Source: Grimontia celer (GTDB taxonomy: Bacteria; Pseudomonadota; Gammaproteobacteria; Enterobacterales; Vibrionaceae). Taken from it: DNA of 64,000 nt. The position numbers and the translations under genes are program-made. The DNA lies in contig NZ_FIZX01000001.1 of the NCBI RefSeq assembly GCF_900055185.1, positions 372,001 through 436,000 of the forward strand, written 5' to 3'. Under the pieces are notes generated by a model, which had not been told where the DNA came from, made no database searches, and worked only from the letters and a program-made list of their open reading frames with translations. Positions within the stretch are counted from its first letter, which is position 1; every line of letters starts with the position of its first letter. Shown piece by piece: positions 1-7,998 of the stretch.

Positions 1-666
1 CGCCAGCCCGAATCCGGGATTAGCATTAATCAGATAGAGGGCTTTGTCAGACAAATCTTAGGCTGGCGCGAATTTGTCAGAGGGCTTTACTGGGTGAATA
101 TGCCGGACTATTCAACAATGAACGCATTGGGTGGCACGCGGAAGTTACCGGAATTCTTTTGGACGGGCGAGACCAAGATGCAATGCCTGAAACAGGCTAT
201 CCAGCAATCGCTCGATTACGGCTACGCGCATCACATCCAACGCTTGATGGTTACCGGTAACTTCACGCTCCTCACGGGCATTGCGCCGGAAGAAGTTGAT
301 GCCTGGTATCTGGGGATCTATGTCGATGCGATTGAATGGGTGGAACTGCCAAATGTCCGGGGAATGGCATTGTTTGCTGACGGCGGGCTATTTGCGACCA
401 AGCCTTACAGTGCGAGCGGAAACTACATCAACAAGATGAGCGACTACTGCACCAGCTGCCATTATAAAGTGAAAGAAAAAGTGGGTGAGGGCGCCTGTCC
501 TCTGAATAGCCTTTATTGGCATTTTATGGAGCGGCATCGTGCCCGAATTGCTGTGAATCCGCGTGCTGGTATGGTCTATCGTGGGTGGGACAGCAAATCT
601 GATCAAGAGAGGGATTTGGTGCTTGAACAAGCTGAACACTATTTAAACGCTCTCGATAATCTATAA
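1..666 (+). CDS. Iron-sulfur (6-4) photolyase / FeS-BCP cryptochrome family protein, 3' part
   Basis: The frame is open from base 1, so the start lies outside the window; 221 C-terminal residues are visible. They cover the FAD-binding helical half of a photolyase, beginning with a QIEGFVRQILGWREFVRGLYW-type core and continuing with an MPDYSTMNALGG stretch and an HHIQRLMV helix. Four cysteines at visible residues 62, 150, 153 and 166 have spacings of 88, 3 and 13, the same as the [4Fe-4S] ligands of Agrobacterium PhrB (Cys350/438/441/454). This places it in the prokaryotic (6-4) photolyase/FeS-BCP group, which repairs (6-4) photoproducts with light using FAD and a lumazine antenna. The antenna domain is not visible. 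A blue-light sensor role is possible but less likely. Confidence 0.9.
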   Translation, partial: RQPESGISINQIEGFVRQILGWREFVRGLYWVNMPDYSTMNALGGTRKLPEFFWTGETKMQCLKQAIQQSLDYGYAHHIQRLMVTGNFTLLTGIAPEEVDAWYLGIYVDAIEWVELPNVRGMALFADGGLFATKPYSASGNYINKMSDYCTSCHYKVKEKVGEGACPLNSLYWHFMERHRARIAVNPRAGMVYRGWDSKSDQERDLVLEQAEHYLNALDNL

Positions 667-873
667 CTGGTTAATTTATATTGATATTTAAATCTCAATA
701 ATTGGCTTGATGAATGATTGTGCCTGTGGGTATTTCATTGGGTGTTAATATCGAAAAAACATGCTGATACGACAAGTTATTTTTGTTTTACCTCACTCAC
801 GTAAACGGTGATAGTTTGCGTTTATTCAGGCAATTTGGCCTGGATGTTGTGAATGTAAAATGGAGTTGTCGTT
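667..873. other. Intergenic leader of the first BCCT gene with a 20-bp palindrome
   Basis: This 207-base AT-rich gap separates the photolyase and transporter genes. A near-perfect 20-bp palindrome, ATTGATATTTAAATCTCAAT, lies at 680-699 (9 of 10 pairs). Closer to the gene, TAAACG and CGTTTA form a second small inverted repeat around 803-823. No T-rich terminator for the photolyase gene is evident. The palindromes are candidate operators for osmotic or choline control; this is inference. Confidence 0.35.
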
Positions 874-2505
874 GTGAGTGATAAAAGCCACGATGAATTA
901 ATGTCACCGGATGGTGCGGTGACGCCTATCGATACTGACTATCAAGTAGGTCAGGATAATATCGCCCTGAAAATCGGTCCGCTGGGTCTTGATATCCATA
1001 ACCGCGTGTTTTTGGTTTCAGGCGGTATGATTGCACTGTTCGTGTTAGTCACTCTGCTGTTTCGTAACTCTGTTGGACCTCTGTTCAACGAAATGCGCAA
1101 CACCCTCACTGCCCAGATGGACTGGTTTTTCATTGGCGCAGGTAACCTTTTCGTTATTCTCTGTCTGATCCTTATTTTCAGCCCATTGGGACGCGTGCGT
1201 CTGGGTGGTACTGAAGCGACGCCTGACTACACCTACGTGGGTTGGTTCTCCATGCTGTTTGCTGCGGGTATGGGTATCGGTCTGATGTTCTACGGCGTGT
1301 CTGAACCACTTTCACACTATGCATCTTCTTTTGGCGGTGTGGTTGAGGTAAACGGCGTCCGTACCGACTGGGCACCACTGGGTGGTGCAGTAGGTGACAT
1401 GACCGCTGCAAAAGACCTGGGCATGGCTGCGACGATTTATCACTGGGGCCTACACCCATGGGCAATCTACGCTTTGCTGGCTTTGTCTCTGGCGTTGTTC
1501 TCATTCAACAAAGGTCTTCCGCTGACTATCCGCTCCGTGTTCTATCCCATCTTTGGTGAACGCATCTGGGGATGGCCGGGCCATATCATTGATATCACTG
1601 CGGTGGTGGCAACCTTATTTGGTTTGGCTACGTCACTGGGCTTTGGTGCGTCGCAGGCGGCTGCGGGTCTGGATTTCCTGTTCAACATTCCAAGCGGTAT
1701 TACCACTCAGGTTATCCTGATCATCGGTATCACGGGTTTGGCACTGATGTCTGTCGTGGCGGGTTTGGATTCCGGTGTGAAGCGCCTGTCTGAGTTCAAC
1801 ATGGCGATGGCGACCTTGCTGATGGTGTTTGTGATTGTGGTGGGTCCAACCCTGTCAATCTTCACCAACCTCGGTACCAACATGGTGGCGTACTTTGAGA
1901 ACCTGCCAGCACTGTCGAATCCATTTGGCCGTGAAGATGCTAACTATTCACAAGGCTGGACTGCGTTCTACTGGGCGTGGTGGATGTCTTGGTCACCATT
2001 CGTGGGTATGTTTATCGCACGAGTTTCGCGTGGTCGCACCGTTCGTGAATTCATCATCTGTGTACTGCTGATCCCAACCTCAGTATGTGTGCTTTGGATG
2101 ACGGCATTTGGTACCACAGCGATTGAGCAGCTTCAGGATGGCTACCGCGCGGTGGTCGATGCGGATCTGCCGCTTCAACTGTTCAACATGTTGGATGGCC
2201 TGCCTCTGTCGAGCATTACCTCTCTGCTGGGTATCATTCTGGTTGTGGTGTTCTTTGTCACCTCTTCAGACTCAGGTTCACTGGTTATCGATACCATTTC
2301 TGCTGGCGGTAAGGTAGATGCGCCCGTTCCACAACGCATCTTCTGGTGTTCGTTTGTTGGTTTGGTGGCAATTTCGCTGTTGCTGGGTGGCGGCCTTGGT
2401 GCACTACAAGCAATGGTGGTGTCGACTGGCTTGCCATTCTGTATCGTACTGCTGATGTGTGCGTTCTCCCTGGTGAAGGGGTTGATGTCTGAGCCACGCA
2501 AGTAA
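874..2505 (+). CDS. BCCT family betaine/choline/carnitine-type transporter (copy 1)
   Basis: This 543-residue integral membrane protein belongs to the betaine-choline-carnitine transporter family, which takes up quaternary ammonium osmolytes by Na+ or H+ symport across the inner membrane. It has about 12 hydrophobic segments, the glycine-rich GMGIGLMFYG motif at 132-141, and the tryptophan-rich substrate segment WAWWMSWSPFVGMFIARVSRG around 367-387. The start is GTG, chosen because the N-terminus aligns without gaps with the next gene (VSDKSH.ELM..DG). The short N-terminal tail and absence of a long C-terminal extension differ from choline transporter BetT. The substrate (glycine betaine, ectoine, DMSP, carnitine) cannot be read from sequence. 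It is followed by its own terminator, so it is probably transcribed separately from copy 2. Confidence 0.93.
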   Translation: MSDKSHDELMSPDGAVTPIDTDYQVGQDNIALKIGPLGLDIHNRVFLVSGGMIALFVLVTLLFRNSVGPLFNEMRNTLTAQMDWFFIGAGNLFVILCLILIFSPLGRVRLGGTEATPDYTYVGWFSMLFAAGMGIGLMFYGVSEPLSHYASSFGGVVEVNGVRTDWAPLGGAVGDMTAAKDLGMAATIYHWGLHPWAIYALLALSLALFSFNKGLPLTIRSVFYPIFGERIWGWPGHIIDITAVVATLFGLATSLGFGASQAAAGLDFLFNIPSGITTQVILIIGITGLALMSVVAGLDSGVKRLSEFNMAMATLLMVFVIVVGPTLSIFTNLGTNMVAYFENLPALSNPFGREDANYSQGWTAFYWAWWMSWSPFVGMFIARVSRGRTVREFIICVLLIPTSVCVLWMTAFGTTAIEQLQDGYRAVVDADLPLQLFNMLDGLPLSSITSLLGIILVVVFFVTSSDSGSLVIDTISAGGKVDAPVPQRIFWCSFVGLVAISLLLGGGLGALQAMVVSTGLPFCIVLLMCAFSLVKGLMSEPRK

Positions 2506-2515
2506 GCTAAAAAAT

Positions 2516-2548
2516 AAATCCGGGTTTGCGCCCGGATTTTTCTTTTTT
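2516..2548 (+). terminator. Intrinsic terminator after BCCT copy 1
   Basis: A 9-bp stem (AAATCCGGG / CCCGGATTT) with loop TTTGCG is followed by a T-rich tail, 10 bases after the stop codon. Confidence 0.9.
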
Positions 2549-2946
2549 TATGCAAAATCCCAAACACAAAACGTAATTGACACATTGGTCGAAACTGGAT
2601 CCAGCGCGGCGCATTTGCGTAATTCCCCCACCTTATGCAGGGATAGAAATAGAGGGTTAGTGCGCGAATCCGATGTTTAGAGCTCAATGGTTATTTGCGT
2701 TGGCTGTCTGCCCGATTAACACGATATTGTGATTAATTATTGCGCAATTACAGCAATTAATTCGACTCATTTCTCACTATTGAAGCATTGAACACTAAGG
2801 ATATGTTAGAGTGTTTAGGTCATTAGACCTTAAGTTAGTGAGCGTTCAATATGCCTGATAATAGAAAGCCTCGTTTTCTGTTATTTCACCCTGCATATTC
2901 AACGCCATTGACTGCTTAACTCGCTAAACGGATTAAGGAGTTTACT
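2549..2946. other. Intergenic region between the two BCCT genes
   Basis: These 398 bases contain no convincing gene. Half-site-like ATTGAA/ATTGAAC copies at 2779-2793 and a facing GTTCAAT at 2844-2850 bracket a small palindrome, AGGTC-ATTA-GACCT, near 2816-2829. This arrangement would suit a TetR- or MarR-type osmoregulator and the promoter of copy 2, but no operator can be assigned with confidence. A strong ribosome binding site, AAGGAG, ends the region at 2936-2941. Confidence 0.4.
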
Positions 2947-4581
2947 GTGAGCGATAAAAGTCATGAAGAGTTGATGAAACCGGATGGTGACGTCAACCCC
3001 ATAGACACAGATTATCAGGTTGGGCAGGACAACATTGCCATGAAGATCGGGCCGTTGGGCCTGGATATTCACAACCGTGTTTTCCTGATCTCCGGCCTTG
3101 CGGTCGTTCTATTTGTCTTCGTTACCCTTGCCTTCCAAAAAGATGTCGCCCCAGTTTTTGGTGAGATTCGAAGCTGGTTGACGTCAAATCTGGATTGGTT
3201 CTTCCTGTCAGCAGGCGATATTTTCGTGATTGTCTGTTTGGTGCTTGTGGTCAGCCCTCTGGGTAAAGTGCGGTTGGGTGGTACAGAAGCAACACCGGAT
3301 TACACCTATGCTGGTTGGTTCTCCATGCTATTTGCCGCCGGTATGGGCATTGGCCTGATGTTCTACGGTGTATCAGAGCCACTTTCACACTATGCATCTG
3401 CATTTGGCGGTACTTCGGTCGAAAATGGCGTGCGTACTGACTGGGCTCCGCTCGGAGCGGCAGCCGGTGATGCGGCAGCCGCGAAAGATTTGGCGATGGC
3501 GGCCACCATTTATCACTGGGGTCTCCATCCTTGGGCGATTTATGCGATTTTGGCATTAGGCTTGGCGCTATTCTCATTTAACAAAGGCTTGCCTCTAACC
3601 ATGCGCTCTGTGTTCTATCCGTTGTTCGGTGAGCGCGTATGGGGTTGGGTTGGTCACGTGATTGATATCCTAGCCGTAGTGGCCACTCTGTTTGGTTTAG
3701 CAACTTCACTTGGCTTTGGTGCGTCTCAGGCTGCGGCAGGTCTTAATTTCCTGTTTGGTGTCCCACTGGGCACTACCACAGAAATTGTGCTCGTGATCTT
3801 TATTACCGGACTGGCGTTGGTGTCTGTCATGGCGGGTCTGGATGCAGGTGTGAAGCGCTTGTCTGAAATCAACATGATGCTGGCAATCGCACTGCTTCTT
3901 TTCGTGATTGTGATGGGCCCAACGCTGGCGATTGTCACTGGTTTCTTTGGCAATATCGCGTCATACGTTGAACACCTACCCGCGCTGGCGAATCCGTTTG
4001 GGCGGGAAGACGCTAACTTCTCGCAAGGTTGGACGGCATTCTACTGGGCATGGTGGATTTCATGGTCCCCATTCGTCGGTATGTTTATTGCGCGTGTTTC
4101 ACGCGGTCGCTCGGTACGTGAATTTATCGTCTGCGTACTGCTGATCCCTTCACTGGCGTGTGTGCTTTGGATGACCGCATTCGGCGGAACTGCTATTAGC
4201 CAACTGGTGAACGATGGCTATACCGCAGTCACCGAAGCAGCGCTTCCGCTGCAGCTGTTCGCGATGCTGGATGCATTGCCATTGGCGTCGATTACATCAT
4301 TTATCGGTATCGTTCTGGTGGTGGTTTTCTTTGTGACCTCATCAGATTCCGGTTCGCTGGTTATCGATACTATCGCTGCTGGTGGTAAGGTAGATGCACC
4401 TGTACCACAGCGAGTTTTCTGGTGTACGTTTGAAGGGTTGGTTGCCATTGTGCTTCTGCTGGGTGGCGGTCTCGTTGCCTTGCAGGCGATGGCGGTCTCA
4501 ACCGGATTCCCGTTCACCATAGTATTGTTGGTTGCCTGTGTCTCGGTCATCAAAGGCTTGATGTCTGAACCGAGAAGCTAG
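2947..4581 (+). CDS. BCCT family betaine/choline/carnitine-type transporter (copy 2)
   Basis: This 544-residue protein is a close paralogue of the gene at 874-2505: the first 45 residues, the GMGIGLMFYGVSEPLSHYA segment and the WAWWISWSPFVGMFIARVSRG segment are nearly the same, while the second and third membrane segments (residues 45-100) and the loop near 325-345 have diverged. It starts with GTG behind AAGGAG. It is expected to take up compatible solutes by cation symport in the inner membrane. Separate terminators and a 398-base leader suggest independent regulation, so the pair may differ in substrate or osmotic set-point. The duplication is old enough that the DNA has diverged at third positions throughout. 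Confidence 0.93.
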   Translation: MSDKSHEELMKPDGDVNPIDTDYQVGQDNIAMKIGPLGLDIHNRVFLISGLAVVLFVFVTLAFQKDVAPVFGEIRSWLTSNLDWFFLSAGDIFVIVCLVLVVSPLGKVRLGGTEATPDYTYAGWFSMLFAAGMGIGLMFYGVSEPLSHYASAFGGTSVENGVRTDWAPLGAAAGDAAAAKDLAMAATIYHWGLHPWAIYAILALGLALFSFNKGLPLTMRSVFYPLFGERVWGWVGHVIDILAVVATLFGLATSLGFGASQAAAGLNFLFGVPLGTTTEIVLVIFITGLALVSVMAGLDAGVKRLSEINMMLAIALLLFVIVMGPTLAIVTGFFGNIASYVEHLPALANPFGREDANFSQGWTAFYWAWWISWSPFVGMFIARVSRGRSVREFIVCVLLIPSLACVLWMTAFGGTAISQLVNDGYTAVTEAALPLQLFAMLDALPLASITSFIGIVLVVVFFVTSSDSGSLVIDTIAAGGKVDAPVPQRVFWCTFEGLVAIVLLLGGGLVALQAMAVSTGFPFTIVLLVACVSVIKGLMSEPRS

Positions 4582-4599
4582 GTGATTCAATAGCTAACT

Positions 4600-4636
4600 G
4601 AAACGGGGCAGACACTCAACGTCTGCCCCGTTTTGT
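4600..4636 (+). terminator. Intrinsic terminator after BCCT copy 2
   Basis: A 13-bp perfect stem (AAACGGGGCAGAC / GTCTGCCCCGTTT) with loop ACTCAAC is followed by TTTT. It separates the transporter from the downstream signalling/nuclease operon. Confidence 0.92.
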
Positions 4637-4692
4637 CTGGTTTGTAGTTAGAGTGATTCGAATAAGAACGCTCACTGAGAGATTGAGAAGTA

Positions 4693-6576
4693 ATGGAAGC
4701 GGAACAAATAGAAATCGCAGCGTTTCTCAAACAACATGCCCCGTTTGATGAACTGCCTGAAGAGGAAGTGGACGAAGTTGCCAAGCAGGTAGAAATCTCC
4801 TATTTCCGTGCAGATACCCAGATTTACGAATACGGCCAGCCGATTCAGGACCTGTGTATTGTCAGAAGTGGTGTGGTTGAAATTTATCGCCGTAAAGGGG
4901 AGCTATTCAACCGTTTGTCTGAAGGAGGAACCTTTGGGCAATGGGGTTTGATGATGAATCGCCGCGTTCGTTTTCCGGCCAAGGCGATAGAAGATAGTCT
5001 GGTCTATTTCATTCCCGATACGGTTTTTGATGATCTCAGTGAACGTTTCGAAGCTTTCTCTGATTTTATGGAAGTGGAAGACGGGACCCGTTTACGTCAG
5101 GCAGTGGAGAGCCATCGTGAGAGCAATGACCTCACCACCTCCAAAGTGACCAACTTGATTCTGCGCGACCCAGTCACTGTCGATTGTGAATCTTCCGTGC
5201 GTCATGCTGCGCAAATCATGACCGATGAAGGTGTTTCTTCACTGCTGGTGATGACCGTAGAAGAGGACGATGAAGGTGTTGATCAGGAGCGCATTGCGGG
5301 CATTATTACCGACCGCGATTTGCGTTCCCGCGTAGTTGCGCCGGGCCTGGCCTATGACACGCCGATCACCGAGATTCTGACTCCGCAAATTATTACGCTT
5401 GATCACAATGCCTATGTGTTCGAAGCCATGCTCACCATGCTTCGTAACAACCTGCATCACTTACCCATCATGAAGAACCAGAAGCCAGTGGGTGTGGTCG
5501 CGTTGTCGGATATCGTGCGTTACGAATCCCAAAGCAGCCTGGTTATCGTAAATAGTATCTTCCGTCAGCAAACAGTCGACGATCTGGCGGCTTTGTCCAA
5601 AGATGTGCCAGCCTGTTTCTCCCGCATGGTTTCAGAGGACGCCAACTCGCATATGATTGGTTCTGCGATGGCGGTGATAGGCAGGAGTTTCAAGCAGCGC
5701 CTTCTTGAACTGTATGAAGAAGAGTACGGCCCACCACCTGTGGGTTATTGTTTCCTTGCGCTAGGTTCTATGGCGCGCGACGAACAACTGATTGTCACCG
5801 ATCAGGACAACGCGCTGATTCTGGATGACAAATACGACCCTGCGGAACATGAAGAATACTTCGTAAACTTGGCAAAGTTCGTGAGTGATGGCCTTGCGCA
5901 ATGTGGTTACAGCTATTGTACCGGTAACATCATGGCGACCAACCCGGAGTGGCGTAAGACCCGTGCCGAGTGGGAAGAAACGTTCGCAGACTGGATTGAT
6001 CAGCCAAACCCTCAGTCATTACTGAACAGCAATATCTTCTTCGATCTGGATGGCGTTTACGGCGCGACGAACTGGGCGGAAACGCTAAAGGCTTTCGTCT
6101 CTCGCCGTGCAAAACGAAACAACCGCTTCCTTGCATGCATGGCCCGCAATGCTCTGAACCGCACGCCACCACTAGGCTTCTTTAAAAGCTTTGTGATGGA
6201 GCAGGATGGTCGCCACAAGAACTCAATGAATCTGAAACGTCGTGGTACTGCGCCGTTGGCAGACCTGATCCGTGTTCACGCGTTGGCTGTGGGCTCACGC
6301 TCCCAGAACTCATTTGAACGTCTGGATGACATTATTGAAGCGGGCATTTTGCCAAAAGGGCGTGGTGAAGATATTCGCGATGCGATGGAATTCATTTCCA
6401 TGGTTCGTATTCGCCATCAGGCCATTGATGTCGAGCAGGAGATTGAGCCGGATAACAATATTGAGCCGGAAAACCTGTCTGAATTTGAGCGCCGCAACCT
6501 CAAGGATGCATTCCAGATCATGAGTAACGCGCAGAAGTTCCTAAAGTATCGTTACCAGCCTAACCGCAGTAATTAG
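4693..6576 (+). CDS. cNMP-binding / CBS / DUF294 putative nucleotidyltransferase
   Basis: The 627-residue protein has four parts in order: a cyclic-nucleotide-binding-like domain (about 10-130, with the FGQWGLM turn), two CBS domains (about 150-215 and 222-280, with ITDRDLRSRV and ALSDIVRY ends), a GlnD-like nucleotidyltransferase domain DUF294 (about 305-440), and a DUF294 C-terminal helical domain (about 470-620). The transferase signature GSMARDEQLIVTDQDN at 358-373 keeps the GS and paired acidic residues of the fold. The family is a predicted signal-transduction protein, soluble, often linked to acetate/acs loci in other proteobacteria; its substrate is unknown. It is coupled to the exonuclease gene 9 bases downstream, whose ribosome binding site overlaps this stop codon. 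Confidence 0.92.
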   Translation: MEAEQIEIAAFLKQHAPFDELPEEEVDEVAKQVEISYFRADTQIYEYGQPIQDLCIVRSGVVEIYRRKGELFNRLSEGGTFGQWGLMMNRRVRFPAKAIEDSLVYFIPDTVFDDLSERFEAFSDFMEVEDGTRLRQAVESHRESNDLTTSKVTNLILRDPVTVDCESSVRHAAQIMTDEGVSSLLVMTVEEDDEGVDQERIAGIITDRDLRSRVVAPGLAYDTPITEILTPQIITLDHNAYVFEAMLTMLRNNLHHLPIMKNQKPVGVVALSDIVRYESQSSLVIVNSIFRQQTVDDLAALSKDVPACFSRMVSEDANSHMIGSAMAVIGRSFKQRLLELYEEEYGPPPVGYCFLALGSMARDEQLIVTDQDNALILDDKYDPAEHEEYFVNLAKFVSDGLAQCGYSYCTGNIMATNPEWRKTRAEWEETFADWIDQPNPQSLLNSNIFFDLDGVYGATNWAETLKAFVSRRAKRNNRFLACMARNALNRTPPLGFFKSFVMEQDGRHKNSMNLKRRGTAPLADLIRVHALAVGSRSQNSFERLDDIIEAGILPKGRGEDIRDAMEFISMVRIRHQAIDVEQEIEPDNNIEPENLSEFERRNLKDAFQIMSNAQKFLKYRYQPNRSN

Positions 6577-6585
6577 GGGAACGCT

Positions 6586-7323
6586 GTGTTAATTCTTGAA
6601 CCTAAAAACGGTGCAAAAGATTTCAAGGCGGGTCCTGACTGGTCAACACTCAATGAGCGATTGAAGCAAAAAGCCAAGGTACCTCTGCTGAAGCGTTTTT
6701 ATGAGGCGGGTGTAGTTAATGGAGAGACCCCGGTATCGGATGTGGAGTTCGTCGCACTGGATCTGGAAACCACAGGGTTGGATCCCAGCAAAAACGATAT
6801 TGTCAGCATCGGTTTGGTGCCGTTTACACTTAACCGTATCCATTGCCGCGAAGCCAAACATTGGATTGTGAAACCGAGAAAACCGCTCGAAGATGACTCT
6901 GTGGTTTTCCATGGCATTACCCACTCAGACGTGAGTGATGCGCCGGACTTACGCCGCATTCTGGAAGAGGTATTAGCTTCTCTGGAAGGGAAGATTGTGG
7001 TGGTGCATTACCGCCGTATTGAACGCGACTTTATTGAAGCAGCAGTCAAAAGCCGGCTTGGTGAAACCTTGTTGTTTCCGGTGGTAGATACTCTGGAGAT
7101 TGAATCCTGGTATTACCGCAAACCTTCCCAGAAATTCTGGTCATGTTTGCTGAAAAAACCGCTGACGTCTATCCGTCTTGCTGACAGTCGTCGACGTTAC
7201 AACCTGCCTTTCTATCAAGGGCATAATGCGCTCACTGATGCCATAGCGACCGCCGAGTTGCTTCAGGCACAAATTGCGCATCGATTTGGCCGTGATTACC
7301 CCATCAAGGCGCTGTGGCGTTAA
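6586..7323 (+). CDS. DEDDh 3'-5' exonuclease (DnaQ/epsilon-like)
   Basis: This 245-residue protein has the RNase T/DnaQ exonuclease fold. The catalytic set is complete: D59 and E61 in DLETTGL, D148 in HYRRIERDFI, and H213 with D218 in HNALTD, the DEDDh arrangement that binds two metal ions and removes nucleotides from 3' ends. The GTG start is supported by AGGGGA, which overlaps the upstream TAG stop. The conserved pairing with a DUF294 protein suggests that the two act together, but the nucleic-acid substrate is unknown. It is not the polymerase III epsilon subunit itself: the N-terminal 50 residues are extra and no clamp-binding or alpha-binding tail is seen. Confidence 0.9.
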   Translation: MLILEPKNGAKDFKAGPDWSTLNERLKQKAKVPLLKRFYEAGVVNGETPVSDVEFVALDLETTGLDPSKNDIVSIGLVPFTLNRIHCREAKHWIVKPRKPLEDDSVVFHGITHSDVSDAPDLRRILEEVLASLEGKIVVVHYRRIERDFIEAAVKSRLGETLLFPVVDTLEIESWYYRKPSQKFWSCLLKKPLTSIRLADSRRRYNLPFYQGHNALTDAIATAELLQAQIAHRFGRDYPIKALWR

Positions 7324-7481
7324 ATCTCAGCGACTGAAATCAACGATATTGGCCTAAGTTCACGTTTTTAGGATTCAAAACGCTGCAACTGGGCCGATTT
7401 TTTTAGTGCATTGCACACTGTGTTACAGTCAAAGGGTGCGCTGTTATCAGCATAAATTCGCTGCCGACAAAGGATGGCAAG

Positions 7482-7940
7482 ATGATTGAAGACAACAAAG
7501 TCGTAAAAATCGACTACACCGTAAAAGACGAAGAAGGACAGCTGATTGATACATCGGAAGGCAAAGATCCTTTAGCGTATCTGCACGGTGCAGGAAATAT
7601 TATTCCTGGTCTGGAGAAAGCATTGGCAGGTCGTGCAGAGGGCGAAGAGTTTTCTGTTCAAATCCAACCAGATGATGCATATGGTCAGCGCAATGAAGCT
7701 TTGATTCAAGTGGTTGAGCGCGGCGTTTTCCAAGGTGTTGAACAACTGGATGTGGGCATGGTTTTCAACGCTCAGGGTCCACAGGGAAATATCCAGGTGA
7801 CCATTATCGCCATTGAAGGCGACGAAGTGACTATTGACGGTAACCACCCATTGGCGGGTGTCGTACTCCAATTTGAAGGCGTTATCCGTGAAGTGCGTGA
7901 TGCAACAGCCGAAGAAATCGAGCACGGCCACGTTCACTAA
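7482..7940 (+). CDS. SlyD-like FKBP-type peptidyl-prolyl cis-trans isomerase
   Basis: The 152-residue cytoplasmic protein matches SlyD-type FKBPs: an FKBP half at 1-68 (KIDYTVKDEEGQLIDTSEG, then IIPGLEKAL), an inserted IF chaperone domain at about 70-125, and the FKBP ending NHPLAGVVLQFEGVIREVR. It lacks the long His/Cys-rich nickel-binding tail of E. coli SlyD and ends in only HGHVH, so it is a short SlyD of the type found as a second copy in vibrios. It should catalyse proline isomerisation and assist folding. It stands alone between a promoter region (7324-7481) and a bidirectional terminator. Confidence 0.9.
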   Translation: MIEDNKVVKIDYTVKDEEGQLIDTSEGKDPLAYLHGAGNIIPGLEKALAGRAEGEEFSVQIQPDDAYGQRNEALIQVVERGVFQGVEQLDVGMVFNAQGPQGNIQVTIIAIEGDEVTIDGNHPLAGVVLQFEGVIREVRDATAEEIEHGHVH

Positions 7941-7957
7941 TTACTGAAAAGTGAAGA

Positions 7958-7987
7958 GAAAAAGCGAGCTTAAGAGCTCGCTTTTTT
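7958..7987. terminator. Bidirectional intrinsic terminator between slyD-like and lipoprotein genes
   Basis: A 10-bp stem (AAAGCGAGCT / AGCTCGCTTT) with loop TAAG is flanked by A and T runs, so it can serve both converging genes. Confidence 0.88.
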
Positions 7988-7998
7988 GTTCGCGGAGT

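Noticed and set aside
874-4581. Direct repeats of about 1.6 kb as a sign of a mobile element
   Set aside because: The repeats are two full paralogous transporter genes with normal divergence; no transposase or target duplications are present.
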